A stretch of 42,542 nucleotides of DNA, taken from assembly GCA_013297675.1 (NCBI GenBank), contig JAAFHZ010000025.1, positions 1-42,542 of the forward strand, read 5' to 3'. The notes below the pieces were generated by a model that did no database searches, was not told where the DNA came from, and saw nothing but the letters and a program-made list of their open reading frames with translations. Positions 1-8,217 of this stretch are shown one piece after another. Numbering within the stretch: the first letter of the stretch is position 1; every line of letters begins with the position of its first letter. Made by a program: the position numbers and the translations under genes. The DNA comes from Synechococcales cyanobacterium bin59.metabat.ball.084. GTDB lineage: Bacteria; Cyanobacteriota; Cyanobacteriia; Cyanobacteriales; Chamaesiphonaceae.

Positions 1-260
1 TAATGGTTTTAGGCTTTTGGAGCATGAGTAGCAACCTGGTGATTGATATTTTGCTCAACTTTAACAGGATTCTAAGTTAGACTGATACATTGGTTATTAA
101 ATATAAATTTTGATGCGTTTGCCCTGGTACATTTTCTCTGCTATCGCCATCTGAAAATCGGCTTTATAATGCCGAAATCAGCGAGACAATGGCTCCCCTC
201 GCCCAACCGCAAAACAAACCGGCAAAGCAGAGCTAAGTTCATCCAGCAGAGAACTCAGTC

Positions 261-842
261 ATGGAAATACCCACCCCCGTACTGGTTAGATGTGAAGACT
301 TCAAAACAGTGGCGCTGCCTCCAGCCCACATCCTCGATCCTCGCTGGCCACACGTCGAGCAATTCCTCAACGGCTCAGAAATTGGCCCTGGCTCCCGACG
401 CACCTACCAATTTGCCCTGCGTCGTTTCCTTGACTGGACCAACAAACCTTGGGGCAACATCCAATCTGGCGACGTTATCCTTTACAAGCGCTTTCTAAAC
501 GATGGCGAACTCGCCCCCGCCACCGTTAACCTTTCCCTCAACGCCCTGCGAACCTTTTTTAATTGGTTCGGCAAAACCAACCTCTTTCAAGATGATCGGC
601 ATCCCCTAACAGGTATCCAACTTAATCGACTCGACGAACCACCCGCCAAAGATCTGACCCCTACCGAATTACAGCGTATTTGGTCAACCGTCAACGATCA
701 ACCACAAACTCAACAGCGGGATGTCATCTTACTCTGGATTTTCAATCTAGGCTTACGCTCTAAAGATTATCGATTATCTAATGCAGCCACAACCGATTTT
801 CTCACCAAGGAACGGTTGAAAGCCGATTTGATCGTCGAATAA
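261..842 (+). pseudogene. Truncated tyrosine recombinase (phage integrase family), N-terminal half only
   Basis: The first ~165 residues look like a tyrosine recombinase. A SAM-like N-terminal core-binding domain (GSRRTYQFALRRFLDW, then ATVNLSLNALRTFFNW) covers about residues 40-110. The start of the catalytic domain follows (LTPTELQRIW..., then LLWIFNLGLR), reaching the place where the first catalytic arginine normally sits. Full-length relatives are about 300 residues; this frame has 193. The rest of the catalytic domain, with the HxxR and Tyr motifs, is missing. The last ~20 residues are translated from a CRISPR-like repeat (786-822) rather than integrase sequence. The ATG at 261 has no convincing ribosome binding site. 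It lies inside the transposon end, so it is either decayed cargo or a remnant cut off when the repeat block arrived. It should be inactive as a recombinase. Confidence 0.7.
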
Positions 843-961
843 CGATCGCGCCGCAACCGACTTTCTCACCAAGGAACGGTTCGTTATCCACAGCTTTAAC
901 CTGTTCTGCTGCAACCAATTTTATCTGAAAGGAATGGTTGGAAGGAGTCTGTTCACCAGCT
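786..961 (+). CRISPR. Three degenerate V-K-type CRISPR repeats, the last followed by a tRNA-Thr-matching (homing) guide
   Basis: Repeats lie at 786-822, 850-886 and 908-944, each 37 nt. Repeat 1 ends GGTTGAAAG, the usual 3' end of V-K direct repeats. The 27-nt cores (791-817, 855-881, 913-939) differ by one base between copies 1 and 2 and by six between copies 1 and 3. Two of those six differences compensate each other: the AACCG/CGGTT arms become AACCA/TGGTT, so the stem is kept. Copy 2 ends GGTTCGTTA and copy 3 GGTTGGAAG, so both have drifted. The intervening segments are only 27 and 21 nt (823-849, 887-907), too short for normal spacers. After copy 3, bases 945-961 read GAGTCTGTTCACCAGCT, identical to the tRNA-Thr 3' end except at base 9; similarity stops at 962. 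Not a normal adaptive array: no leader is visible and the spacers are not full length. Confidence 0.75.
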
Positions 962-1087
962 TACTCATATAGATAGCTGAAGTTGTTTTACAAAGGACAG
1001 GACTTTTGTTCAGCAATCCTAGCGAGTGTGCCACAAACTGGATAAATCAAGCTAAAACCTTTACTGAAGAGGTTGATGTCAATATTT

Positions 1088-1174
1088 TCGACGACAATAA
1101 TTTGGCACGATGACACTTAATTTGGCACAACGACAGCAATTAGTCACCGATGACAAATAATTAGTCACTGTACA
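1088..1174 (-). repeat. CAST transposon end: TGTACA terminus plus four TnsB-type binding repeats
   Basis: On the minus strand the end starts TGTACAGTGACTAATT at 1174. Repeat units start at 1168 and 1147 (both GTGACTAATT) and at 1128 and 1108 (both GTGCCAAATT). Each closes with TGTCATC, TGTCGT or TGTCGTC before the next, giving spacings of 21, 19 and 20 bp. A TGTACA terminus followed by tandem GTGAC...TGTC repeats is the layout I know from V-K CAST ends. The units are directly repeated, not inverted. Not verified by alignment. Confidence 0.8.
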
Positions 1175-1185
1175 CCAGGCGAATA

Positions 1186-1231
1186 GAAATAAAGAAGGGT
1201 TTAAGATGATGCACCATCTTAAACCCTTCTT
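1186..1231 (-). terminator. Intrinsic terminator behind tRNA-Thr
   Basis: A perfect 17-bp stem is formed by 1192-1208 and 1215-1231 with a 6-nt loop. On the minus strand it is followed by a T-rich run (complement of 1186-1193). It lies 17 bases beyond the tRNA 3' end and 11 bases before the transposon boundary, so the insertion has left the tRNA transcription unit intact. Confidence 0.8.
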
Positions 1232-1248
1232 AAATTTTACCGAAACAG

Positions 1249-1321
1249 AGCTGGTGGACAGACTCGAACTCCCGACCGGCTGATTACAAATCAGCTGCTC
1301 TACCAACTGAGCTACACCAGC
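1249..1321 (-). tRNA. tRNA-Thr (anticodon TGT)
   Basis: Reading on the minus strand from 1321, the acceptor arm GCTGGTG pairs with CACCAGC, the D-arm is GCTC-AGTTGGTA-GAGC, and the anticodon stem GCTGA/TCAGC carries the loop TTTGTAA, giving anticodon TGT (Thr). The T-loop is TTCGAGT and the discriminator base is T at 1249. CCA is not encoded. The T-stem GGGAG/CTGTC has a G-G mismatch in the middle and one G-T pair, a slight oddity. The GTTCGA of the T-arm supplies a GTT that would serve as the PAM-like motif for the homing guide at 945-961. A terminator follows at 1186-1231. Confidence 0.93.
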
Positions 1322-1337
1322 AAACTTTTATAAATAT

Positions 1338-1343
1338 ATCATA
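1338..1343 (-). promoter_or_regulatory. Probable -10 box of the tRNA-Thr promoter
   Basis: TATGAT on the minus strand lies 17 bases upstream of the tRNA 5' end in an AT-rich stretch, a suitable distance for a short 5' leader. No clear -35 box was found. Confidence 0.35.
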
Positions 1344-1592
1344 CCCTGTTCCGATCGACCACTCCCAAAAAAATAAAATTCTCCAATCGCCCACAGCAAC
1401 ACCGCCGCTTGACCCGAGCCATATCTCTGCCCATGACTCAAACTCTTGCTCCAAAGTTTTAATTGGCCAGAGCAATCATCCAAAGACCGCAGGACGAAGA
1501 TTCACCTGAATCTTAAGATGAAATTTGGCTCTTTACTTGGGATCTGGCTTTCTACTAGAATGAGAGGCTCGATACTTTCACAGGAATCAAGA

Positions 1593-2618
1593 ATGCGGCG
1601 GCAGAGGATTTGGCGAAGATTGGGCTTCAGCAAATATTTGGTTACTTTAGGCTGTCTATTGTTTCTTGGCTTACATAGCTGCACTCAAAATACCGTAGAG
1701 ATTGTTTTGGTTTCTAACAGTGTCAGCAAAACTGCTTACCAGCAAATTACCGATAAGTTTGCCGAACAGTGGCAAAAAGACCACAAGCAAACCGTGCTAT
1801 TTAGCCAAAGCTATGGTAGCTCTGGTGCCCAGACCCGATCGGTGATTGCTGGCTTAGAAGCTGACGTGGTGGCCTTAGCCCTAGAGCCAGATATTAATAA
1901 AATCCAAGCGGCCCAGATTCGAGATATTCCTTTAATTCAGCCGGGATGGCAAAAAGAGTTGCCGGGTGGTTCGATCGTTAGTAAATCGGTAGTAGCCCTA
2001 GTCACGCAACCCGGCAATCCTCAACAAATCAAATCTTGGTCAGATCTGCTGCGCCCGGGGCTAAAAATTATTACCACCAACCCCAAAACTTCTGGGGCAG
2101 CTCGCTGGATCTTTTTGGCATTGTGGAATGGTCTAGATAATCCGACCGAGGCTAAAATGCAGCAAATTTATCAAAACAGCGTGGTTTTAGCTAAAGATGC
2201 CCGCGAAGCTAGTGATGTGTTTTTCAAACAAGGTCAGGGAGATGTGCTGCTGACCTATGAAAATGAGGCGATCTTAATCGCTAAAAAAGGCGAAAAGTTA
2301 GATTATCTGTCACCGCCACTAAATATTTCGATCGATCTGCCAGTAGCGATCGTCGATGCCAACGTCGATAAACATGGCAATCGGGCAGTAGTCGAAGCCT
2401 TTGTGAAGTATTTGTTCGAGCCAACCGCTCAGCAAGAATTTGCTAAAGTGGGTTTTCGATCGATCTTACCCGCAGTACAAAAAGAATTTGCCCAACAGTA
2501 TCAGCCGCTGACCAATGCGGTGAATGTGCAAAAGCTGGGCGGTTGGCCTGCCATTCAAAAACAGTTTTTTGCTGACAATGCCATGTTCGATCGGATTGAA
2601 AGGAACCTAAAAAAATGA
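1593..2618 (+). CDS. sbpA: Sulfate-binding lipoprotein of an ABC sulfate importer (Sbp/CysP family)
   Basis: This is the extracytoplasmic solute-binding subunit for sulfate (or thiosulfate), which passes its ligand to the CysT/CysW permease. The start at 1593 is chosen because AGGAA lies 7-8 bases upstream. It also gives a 341-residue protein opening with a charged Arg-rich stretch, a hydrophobic segment and a lipobox LHSC ending at Cys30, so the protein is probably anchored to the outer face of the membrane. The frame is open up to 1446, but that would add about 49 uncharacteristic residues. Family motifs include SQSYGSSGAQTRSVIAGLEA, LVTQPGNPQQI and TSGAARW. The stop overlaps the start of cysT by four bases (ATGA), so the two are translationally coupled. 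Confidence 0.9.
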   Translation: MRRQRIWRRLGFSKYLVTLGCLLFLGLHSCTQNTVEIVLVSNSVSKTAYQQITDKFAEQWQKDHKQTVLFSQSYGSSGAQTRSVIAGLEADVVALALEPDINKIQAAQIRDIPLIQPGWQKELPGGSIVSKSVVALVTQPGNPQQIKSWSDLLRPGLKIITTNPKTSGAARWIFLALWNGLDNPTEAKMQQIYQNSVVLAKDAREASDVFFKQGQGDVLLTYENEAILIAKKGEKLDYLSPPLNISIDLPVAIVDANVDKHGNRAVVEAFVKYLFEPTAQQEFAKVGFRSILPAVQKEFAQQYQPLTNAVNVQKLGGWPAIQKQFFADNAMFDRIERNLKK

Positions 2619-3457
2619 CCCAGCTTGCTGTAGTTAATCGCAAAAAATCTCCTAGCCTCTATAAATCTTGGCCTTGGCGGATTACCATTGGCTATTTAAT
2701 AGTGATGCTGCTGTTGCCGATCACCGCTTTGTTGGTGAATGCTGCAACTATTAATCCGCAAGCATTTTGGGCGAAAGCCACTAGCCCGATCGCTCTGGCG
2801 GCTTATGAAGTAACCTTTGTTACGGCCTTGGGTACAGCATTAGTTAACGGCGTATTTGGCACCTTAATTGCTTGGGTTTTGGTTCGCTACGATTTCCCTG
2901 GTAAAAAGATCATTAATGGCGTTATCGATTTACCGTTTGCCTTGCCTACTTCGGTAGCTGGTCTGACTTTAGCGACAATTTATAGTCCCAAAGGTTTAAT
3001 TGGCGGCATGTTGGCTCCCTTGGGAATTAAGATTGCTTTTACTCGTTTGGGTGTAGTGATTGCGATGCTCTTTGTCTCGTTGCCTTTTGTGGTGCGCACT
3101 TTGCAGCCGGTGCTAGAAGAAATGGAAAAAGAAACCGAAGAGGCTGCTTGGAGCTTAGGAGCCACCCCCAGCCAGACTTTTTGGCAGGTGATTTTACCGC
3201 CTTTGATGCCTGCTATCTTAACTGGGGTGACATTGGGTTTTTCCAGATCTGTAGGAGAATATGGTTCGATCGTGATGGTATCGGCGAATCGCCCCTTTCA
3301 GGATTTGATTGCTTCGGTGCTGATTTGGCAGAGCTTGGAGAGCTATGACATTGTGGGGGCAACGGCGATCGGGACGGTGTTGCTGCTGATTTCTTTGGTG
3401 CTGCTGTCTCTGATTAACTGGTTGCAGGCTTGGGGGCAGCGGTATGGTGGCAGGTAA
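2615..3457 (+). CDS. cysT: Sulfate ABC transporter permease subunit CysT
   Basis: This is an inner-membrane permease subunit of the sulfate/thiosulfate ABC importer, normally pairing with CysW and driven by the CysA ATPase. It has 280 residues, the usual length, with about six membrane segments. An EAA-type cytoplasmic loop (EEAAWSLGATPSQTFWQVIL) around residues 170-190 contacts the ATPase, and GFSRSVGEYGSIVMVS follows, typical of CysT. It overlaps the preceding binding-protein gene by four bases. Unusually, nothing follows: the next gene, 11 bases on, is on the opposite strand, so cysW and cysA must be elsewhere or lost. Confidence 0.93.
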   Translation: MTQLAVVNRKKSPSLYKSWPWRITIGYLIVMLLLPITALLVNAATINPQAFWAKATSPIALAAYEVTFVTALGTALVNGVFGTLIAWVLVRYDFPGKKIINGVIDLPFALPTSVAGLTLATIYSPKGLIGGMLAPLGIKIAFTRLGVVIAMLFVSLPFVVRTLQPVLEEMEKETEEAAWSLGATPSQTFWQVILPPLMPAILTGVTLGFSRSVGEYGSIVMVSANRPFQDLIASVLIWQSLESYDIVGATAIGTVLLLISLVLLSLINWLQAWGQRYGGR

Positions 3458-3468
3458 CTGTGACTATG

Positions 3469-5106
3469 TTAATTTTCATGCTCCATCTCAATCTCACAGG
3501 GCAAGCATACTTGAAACTCAGTGCCTTTACCCATTGCACTATTAACCAATAAAAATCCACCATGATTTTTTAAAATTCCCACAGCCGTAGATAGCCCCAA
3601 GCCTGTCCCCCGATCGACTCCCTTAGTAGTAAAAAACGGATCAAAGATTTTTTCCAGATTTTCTGGCGAAATACCAGTGCCGGTATCACGAATAGTTATC
3701 GATACATAAGAGCCATTCCGGGCATCGGGATGTATTTGGCTGGTGTTGGCATCCAGATCTAAATTGTGAGCTGAAATTCTGAGTGTACCGCCGCTGGGCA
3801 TGGCATCCCGAGCATTGACCAATAGATTCATCAATACTTGGTGGACTTGGGTATGGTCAGCCATCACCAACCGCAGAGGTTGATTAACAAAGTCTTCGAT
3901 GACTTCGATCGAACTGGGGAAAGTTTGGCGGGCAATATTTAATACGGCGGTGAGCAGCGGAATAATTTCTACTGATCGATGTTGACTGGCCGTACCCTGG
4001 GCAAAAGAAAGAATTTGTTGCACCAAATCACTGCCTCGGTGAGCACTTTCTTCTAGCATTTCAATCAGCCTGCGACTGCGCCGATCTAGGTTGGGAATCG
4101 CCAATGGTAGCAACTGAGATGCGGCCAAAATTGGCGTAAAAATATTATTCATATCATGGGCAATTCCACTGGCCAAAGTACCCAAAATCTCTAAACGCTG
4201 GGCGCGTAGCATCTGCTGCTCATGTTTTTTCTTGTCCGTAATATCAGTAAAAGAAGCCACTACAGCGTATGGATTAGTTTCACCTTCATGCACCAAAGGC
4301 CGAGAATTGATCGAAATCCAGATCACTGATTCATCTGATTGCACTAGCCCCATCACCACATCTCGATAGGATAAACCAGTGCGAAAAGACTGCATGGAGG
4401 GATGCTCAACGCTCAGAAAAGGTGAGCCGTTTTCATGGATCGATCGCCAGCGCGGAATATAAGAAGAAGTATCTAAAATCTCGGCTACTGTCATCCCTAA
4501 AATACTGGCAGCACTGGGATTACAAGCCAAAATATCCCCAGCAGCATTTTGAAACACAATCCCTGTATCTAGTGCGGCCATGATCGATCGATAGCGATCG
4601 GTGGCTTCCTGTAATGATGCTTCGACTTTGCGACGTTCGGCAATTTCTTGTTCTAGCTGCATGTTAGATAAAGCAATGGCAGCAGTGCGCTCTTCGATGC
4701 GAGTCAAGGTCTGTAACAAAGTGGTTTGAGTCACCACCCCCAAAACGTCGCCAGCTTGGTTGAGTACTGGCAAATAAACCAGTTGATGCCGATACAAAAT
4801 TGCCAGGGCACTCAGGATAGTTTGGTCTTCGTTCAACGTCAAAGTGATCGGTTGGATGGGCAGCACGTCAGCTAAAACGGTTGCTTGCAAATCTTGACCA
4901 ATGGCGACAGCCCGCACCGCATCTCGATCGGTAAAAATTCCTTGAAAAACTCCACCATCCATCACCAGGATGTACTTCCCCTGGGGAGACAAATCCATTT
5001 GTCTAATTGCCGTTAGCAAATTCACCCCACTCGGAAGCTGCAATGGCATTTGGTCAACGGCTGCCATCAAAGGTGGTAAATCGAGTAAGAGGCTTTGATT
5101 AGACAT
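3469..5106 (-). CDS. Sensor histidine kinase with CBS pair and PAS domain
   Basis: 545 residues. Two CBS domains cover residues ~15-135 (FTDRDAVRAVAIG and YLPVLNQAGDVLGVVTQ), which often bind adenine nucleotides. A short coiled stretch (~140-170) is followed by a PAS domain (~171-290) and then the kinase core. The H-box LASGIAHDMNNI has the phospho-accepting His317, and the N-box is NLLVNARDAM (~428-436). DTGTGIS (~474) and GTGLGLSTAVGILKNHGG (~500-517) form the ATP-binding site. There is no membrane segment and no receiver domain, so it is a cytoplasmic sensor. No response regulator gene lies nearby. The H-box (HDMNN) places it with the HisKA kinases of the NtrB-like type. The input signal cannot be read from sequence; the CBS pair suggests energy or nucleotide state. 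Confidence 0.9.
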   Translation of the reverse strand: MSNQSLLLDLPPLMAAVDQMPLQLPSGVNLLTAIRQMDLSPQGKYILVMDGGVFQGIFTDRDAVRAVAIGQDLQATVLADVLPIQPITLTLNEDQTILSALAILYRHQLVYLPVLNQAGDVLGVVTQTTLLQTLTRIEERTAAIALSNMQLEQEIAERRKVEASLQEATDRYRSIMAALDTGIVFQNAAGDILACNPSAASILGMTVAEILDTSSYIPRWRSIHENGSPFLSVEHPSMQSFRTGLSYRDVVMGLVQSDESVIWISINSRPLVHEGETNPYAVVASFTDITDKKKHEQQMLRAQRLEILGTLASGIAHDMNNIFTPILAASQLLPLAIPNLDRRSRRLIEMLEESAHRGSDLVQQILSFAQGTASQHRSVEIIPLLTAVLNIARQTFPSSIEVIEDFVNQPLRLVMADHTQVHQVLMNLLVNARDAMPSGGTLRISAHNLDLDANTSQIHPDARNGSYVSITIRDTGTGISPENLEKIFDPFFTTKGVDRGTGLGLSTAVGILKNHGGFLLVNSAMGKGTEFQVCLPCEIEMEHEN

Positions 5107-5266
5107 GACTTCACCCAGGAAGTAAGGGCACCCGATGTAACAACCTTACCTTATTTAAATGGCGTAAATTTGGATGATCTGCAAAAAAAGCACTAAGGAT
5201 GTCACCTTTTACAACTGGTTTACCCTTATTATTTATAAAGAATATCTTAAATTTTATTGCTAATTT

Positions 5267-8182
5267 ATGACTCAATCTCCTCTGCGATCCATTTCAGCAC
5301 AGCACTCTAGCCCCACTGACTCTCTTCAGCCTTGGCAGACCACTACCGAGTTCATCGCCAGACACATTGGCCCTCAGGCTGTGGATGTACGGAAAATGTT
5401 GGCTGTATTAGGATTTACCAGCTTAGATGAGTTGACGGCTTATGCAGTGCCAACCGATATTCAACTTCAGCAGCCCTTGGCAATTCCGATCGGCACCACC
5501 GAGCAACAGGCGTTGACTAGGTTGAAATCGATCGCCAGCCAGAACCAAGTCTTCCGCTCTTTTATTGGCTTAGGATACTACAACTGCATCACCCCTGCGG
5601 TAATTCAGCGGAATATTCTAGAAAATCCTGGCTGGTACACCCAATACACCCCCTACCAACCAGAAATTTCTCAAGGTCGCCTAGAAGCACTGCTTAATTT
5701 TCAGACCATGGTGATGGATTTAACTGGGATGTCGATCGCCAATGCTTCGCTGCTAGATGAAGGCACCGCCGCCGCTGAAGCGATGACCATGAGCTACGGA
5801 GTACAGACTAAGAAAGGCTTACAGCGCTATTGGGTATCGGCAGACTGCTTTCCCCAAACCATTGATGTCTTGCAAACCCGCGCCCAGCCCTTGGGCATCG
5901 AAATCGTAGTGGGTGACTGGCAAAATATTGATTTTAGCCAGGGCTATTTTGGTATTTTGCTACAATACCCAGCGGCTGATGGGGCGGTACACGACTATCG
6001 ATCGATCATTAAAGCAGCTCAGGAGGCTGGCGCGATTATTACGATGGCGGCGGATTTGTTGAGCTTAACTTTGCTGGCCTCTCCTGGATCTTTGGGTGCC
6101 GATATTGTGGTGGGCAGCAGCCAGAGATTAGGGGTGCCCTTGGGTTACGGTGGCCCTCACGCCGCGTACTTTGCTACCAAAGAAGAGTACAAGCGCCAGC
6201 TACCCGGCAGATTGGTAGGAGTCTCTAAAGACAAACGCGGCAACATGGCCATGCGACTTTCTTTGCAAACTCGTGAACAGCACATTCGCCGCGATAAAGC
6301 TACTAGCAATATTTGTACTGCGCAGGTGTTGCTGGCTATTATGGCTGGGATGTATGGGGTATACCACGGCCCGGCTGGTTTGAAGGCGATCGCGACCCGA
6401 GTGCATAGCCTGACTCAGATTTTGGCTGCTGGTTGCCAGAAGCTGGGCTTACCGGTAGTTCAAGAAAATTTCTTTGATACCGTAACAATTTCTGTCTCTC
6501 ATGCCGAACAGGTGATCAATAAAGCCGTGTCACGGGAAATTAACTTGAGATCGATCGATGCCCAAACCATCGGCATATCTCTAGATGAAACTAGCGCGAA
6601 GCAAGATGTGATTGATCTCTGGGCATTATTGGCAGACAAAGTAGATTTCACTTTTAGCGAAATCGCCGAATCTTTAATACTCAAGGCCAATCCTCATGCA
6701 GATTTGGTCAGAGCCAATGACTATTTAACTCACCCAGTATTTAATAGTTATCATTCCGAAACCGAGCTACTACGCTACATCAATCGCTTGCAATCTAAAG
6801 ATTTATCATTAGCGCAGGCCATGATTCCGCTGGGTTCTTGCACGATGAAGCTGAATGCCACTGCCGAAATGCTGCCGGTAACATGGCCGGAATTCGGCCA
6901 AATTCATCCCTTTGCACCAGTTAACCAAACTCAAGGCTATGCCACCCTCTGTAAGGAATTGGAGCAGTGGCTATCAGAAATTACCGGTTTTGCTGGAATA
7001 TCTTTGCAGCCTAACGCTGGTTCCCAGGGAGAATATGCCGGACTATTGGTAATTCGGGAATATCACCAGCAGCGTAACGACAGTCAGCGAAATATCTGCT
7101 TAATTCCCCAATCTGCCCATGGCACCAATCCAGCCAGCGCAGTGATGGCCGGGATGCGGGTAGTGCCGGTGAAATGTGATGACCAAGGCAATATTGATGT
7201 AGCTGATTTAAAAGCTAAATCGATCGAACACCAAGCTAATTTAGCGGCCTTGATGGTGACATATCCTTCTACTCACGGGGTATTTGAAGCATCGATCCGG
7301 GAAATTTGCCAAGTGATTCACGACCACGGCGGCCAGGTCTATATGGATGGGGCAAATCTGAACGCCCAAGTGGGTCTCTGTCGCCCCGGTGACTTTGGTG
7401 CCGATGTTTGTCACCTGAACTTGCATAAAACTTTCTGTATTCCCCATGGCGGCGGTGGCCCTGGCGTTGGTCCGATCGGGGTGGCGGCTCATTTGGTGCC
7501 CTATTTACCCGGACATCCCTTGGTAAAAGTTGGTGGTGATAAGGCGATCGGGGCAATCTCGGCGGCTCCTTGGGGCAGCAGTAGCATTCTGCCTATTTCT
7601 TGGATGTACATCGAAATGATGGGTGGCCAGGGTCTAAAATTGGCGACTCAGGTAGCAATTTTGAATGCCAACTATATTGCTAAACGCTTAGAAGGTCACT
7701 ATCAAGTCCTCTATACCGGCAATCGGGGCTTGGTTGCTCACGAGTGTATTTTGGACTTGCGGGAGTTTAAGAAAACCGCTGATATCGATGTAGATGATAT
7801 CGCTAAGCGCTTGATTGACTATGGCTTCCATCCACCTACTGTGTCTTGGCCAGTGGCTGGGACGGTGATGGTCGAACCTACTGAAAGTGAGTCTTTGGCG
7901 GAACTCGATCGGTTCTGCGATGCCTTGATTGCTATTCGGCAAGAAATTCAGGCGATCGAAAGTGGCGAGGTGGCTCCAGATAACAATCTGCTGAAAAATG
8001 CTCCTCATACTCTGGCTGATTTGGTAGATGCCAATTGGGATCGTCCTTACGATCGGGAAACCGCTGTTTTCCCGGTGGCTAACCTGAAGAACTTTAAGTT
8101 CTGGCCAACGGTGAACCGCATTGATCAGGCTTACGGCGATCGGAACCTAGTTTGTAGTTGTCCTTCGATGTCTGAGTACTAG
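5267..8182 (+). CDS. gcvP: Glycine dehydrogenase (decarboxylating), P-protein of the glycine cleavage system
   Basis: PLP enzyme that decarboxylates glycine and passes the aminomethyl group to the lipoyl arm of GcvH. In cyanobacteria it acts in photorespiratory glycine breakdown. It has 971 residues, the normal length of the single-chain P-protein. The N-terminal half starts at [11 protein letters not shown]. The C-terminal half contains the PLP-lysine motif [16 protein letters not shown] with Lys721, and the Gly-rich loop after it. [13 protein letters not shown] and AHGTNPASA are further family signatures. The ATG at 5267 lacks a strong ribosome binding site and lies 160 bases from the divergent kinase gene. 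No glycine riboswitch could be seen upstream. gcvT and gcvH are not nearby. A terminator follows at 8276-8314. lipA, needed for the lipoyl partner, is elsewhere in this window. Confidence 0.97.
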   Translation: MTQSPLRSISAQHSSPTDSLQPWQTTTEFIARHIGPQAVDVRKMLAVLGFTSLDELTAYAVPTDIQLQQPLAIPIGTTEQQALTRLKSIASQNQVFRSFIGLGYYNCITPAVIQRNILENPGWYTQYTPYQPEISQGRLEALLNFQTMVMDLTGMSIANASLLDEGTAAAEAMTMSYGVQTKKGLQRYWVSADCFPQTIDVLQTRAQPLGIEIVVGDWQNIDFSQGYFGILLQYPAADGAVHDYRSIIKAAQEAGAIITMAADLLSLTLLASPGSLGADIVVGSSQRLGVPLGYGGPHAAYFATKEEYKRQLPGRLVGVSKDKRGNMAMRLSLQTREQHIRRDKATSNICTAQVLLAIMAGMYGVYHGPAGLKAIATRVHSLTQILAAGCQKLGLPVVQENFFDTVTISVSHAEQVINKAVSREINLRSIDAQTIGISLDETSAKQDVIDLWALLADKVDFTFSEIAESLILKANPHADLVRANDYLTHPVFNSYHSETELLRYINRLQSKDLSLAQAMIPLGSCTMKLNATAEMLPVTWPEFGQIHPFAPVNQTQGYATLCKELEQWLSEITGFAGISLQPNAGSQGEYAGLLVIREYHQQRNDSQRNICLIPQSAHGTNPASAVMAGMRVVPVKCDDQGNIDVADLKAKSIEHQANLAALMVTYPSTHGVFEASIREICQVIHDHGGQVYMDGANLNAQVGLCRPGDFGADVCHLNLHKTFCIPHGGGGPGVGPIGVAAHLVPYLPGHPLVKVGGDKAIGAISAAPWGSSSILPISWMYIEMMGGQGLKLATQVAILNANYIAKRLEGHYQVLYTGNRGLVAHECILDLREFKKTADIDVDDIAKRLIDYGFHPPTVSWPVAGTVMVEPTESESLAELDRFCDALIAIRQEIQAIESGEVAPDNNLLKNAPHTLADLVDANWDRPYDRETAVFPVANLKNFKFWPTVNRIDQAYGDRNLVCSCPSMSEY

Positions 8183-8217
8183 CAATAAAAATCTGCTTGC
8201 ATATAAACAGAAAAGCT

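Larger units (their letters stand above)
1..1174 (-). mobile_element. Terminal part of a type V-K CAST (Tn7-like, Cas12k-associated transposon), incomplete at the window edge
   Basis: The outer boundary is placed at 1174, where the sequence reads TGTACA followed inward (minus strand) by four direct ~20-bp repeats of the form GTGAC/GTGCC-N-TGTC. Terminal TGTACAGTGAC and such repeats are what I know from type V-K CAST ends bound by TnsB. CRISPR-like repeats and a tRNA-matching guide lie just inside, and a tRNA gene lies just outside, as in known V-K elements. No tnsB, tnsC, tniQ, cas12k or tracrRNA is visible, and no opposite end is seen between 1 and 1080, so the left limit given is only the window edge. 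Bases 1-260 hold nothing I can name. By the published polarity of V-K insertion the tRNA-proximal end would be the 'left end'. If the element is intact, the 5-bp target duplication would be CCAGG (1175-1179), to be sought at the far end. It could instead be a solo end left by deletion. Confidence 0.72.

Noticed and set aside
1-260. Search for the second CAST end or tracrRNA before the integrase
   Set aside because: No TGTACAGTGAC on the plus strand and no tandem GTGAC units or recognisable tracrRNA were seen.
786-944. The three repeats as ordinary intrinsic terminators
   Set aside because: They have short 5-bp arms, no T-runs, recur three times and end like CRISPR repeats, with a tRNA-matching guide behind the last.
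1079-1306. 75-codon minus-strand ORF over the tRNA and transposon end
   Set aside because: It covers a tRNA, a terminator hairpin and the repeat units; clearly a chance frame.
3458-3468. Remnant of cysW after cysT
   Set aside because: Only 11 bases lie between cysT and the next gene's end, and its other frames do not resemble a permease.
5107-5266. Glycine riboswitch upstream of gcvP
   Set aside because: No tandem aptamer-like GC-rich core or expression platform could be identified in this AT-rich 160-base leader.
7241-7556. Two antisense ORFs inside gcvP
   Set aside because: They lie opposite the conserved PLP region and are shadows of its codon usage.
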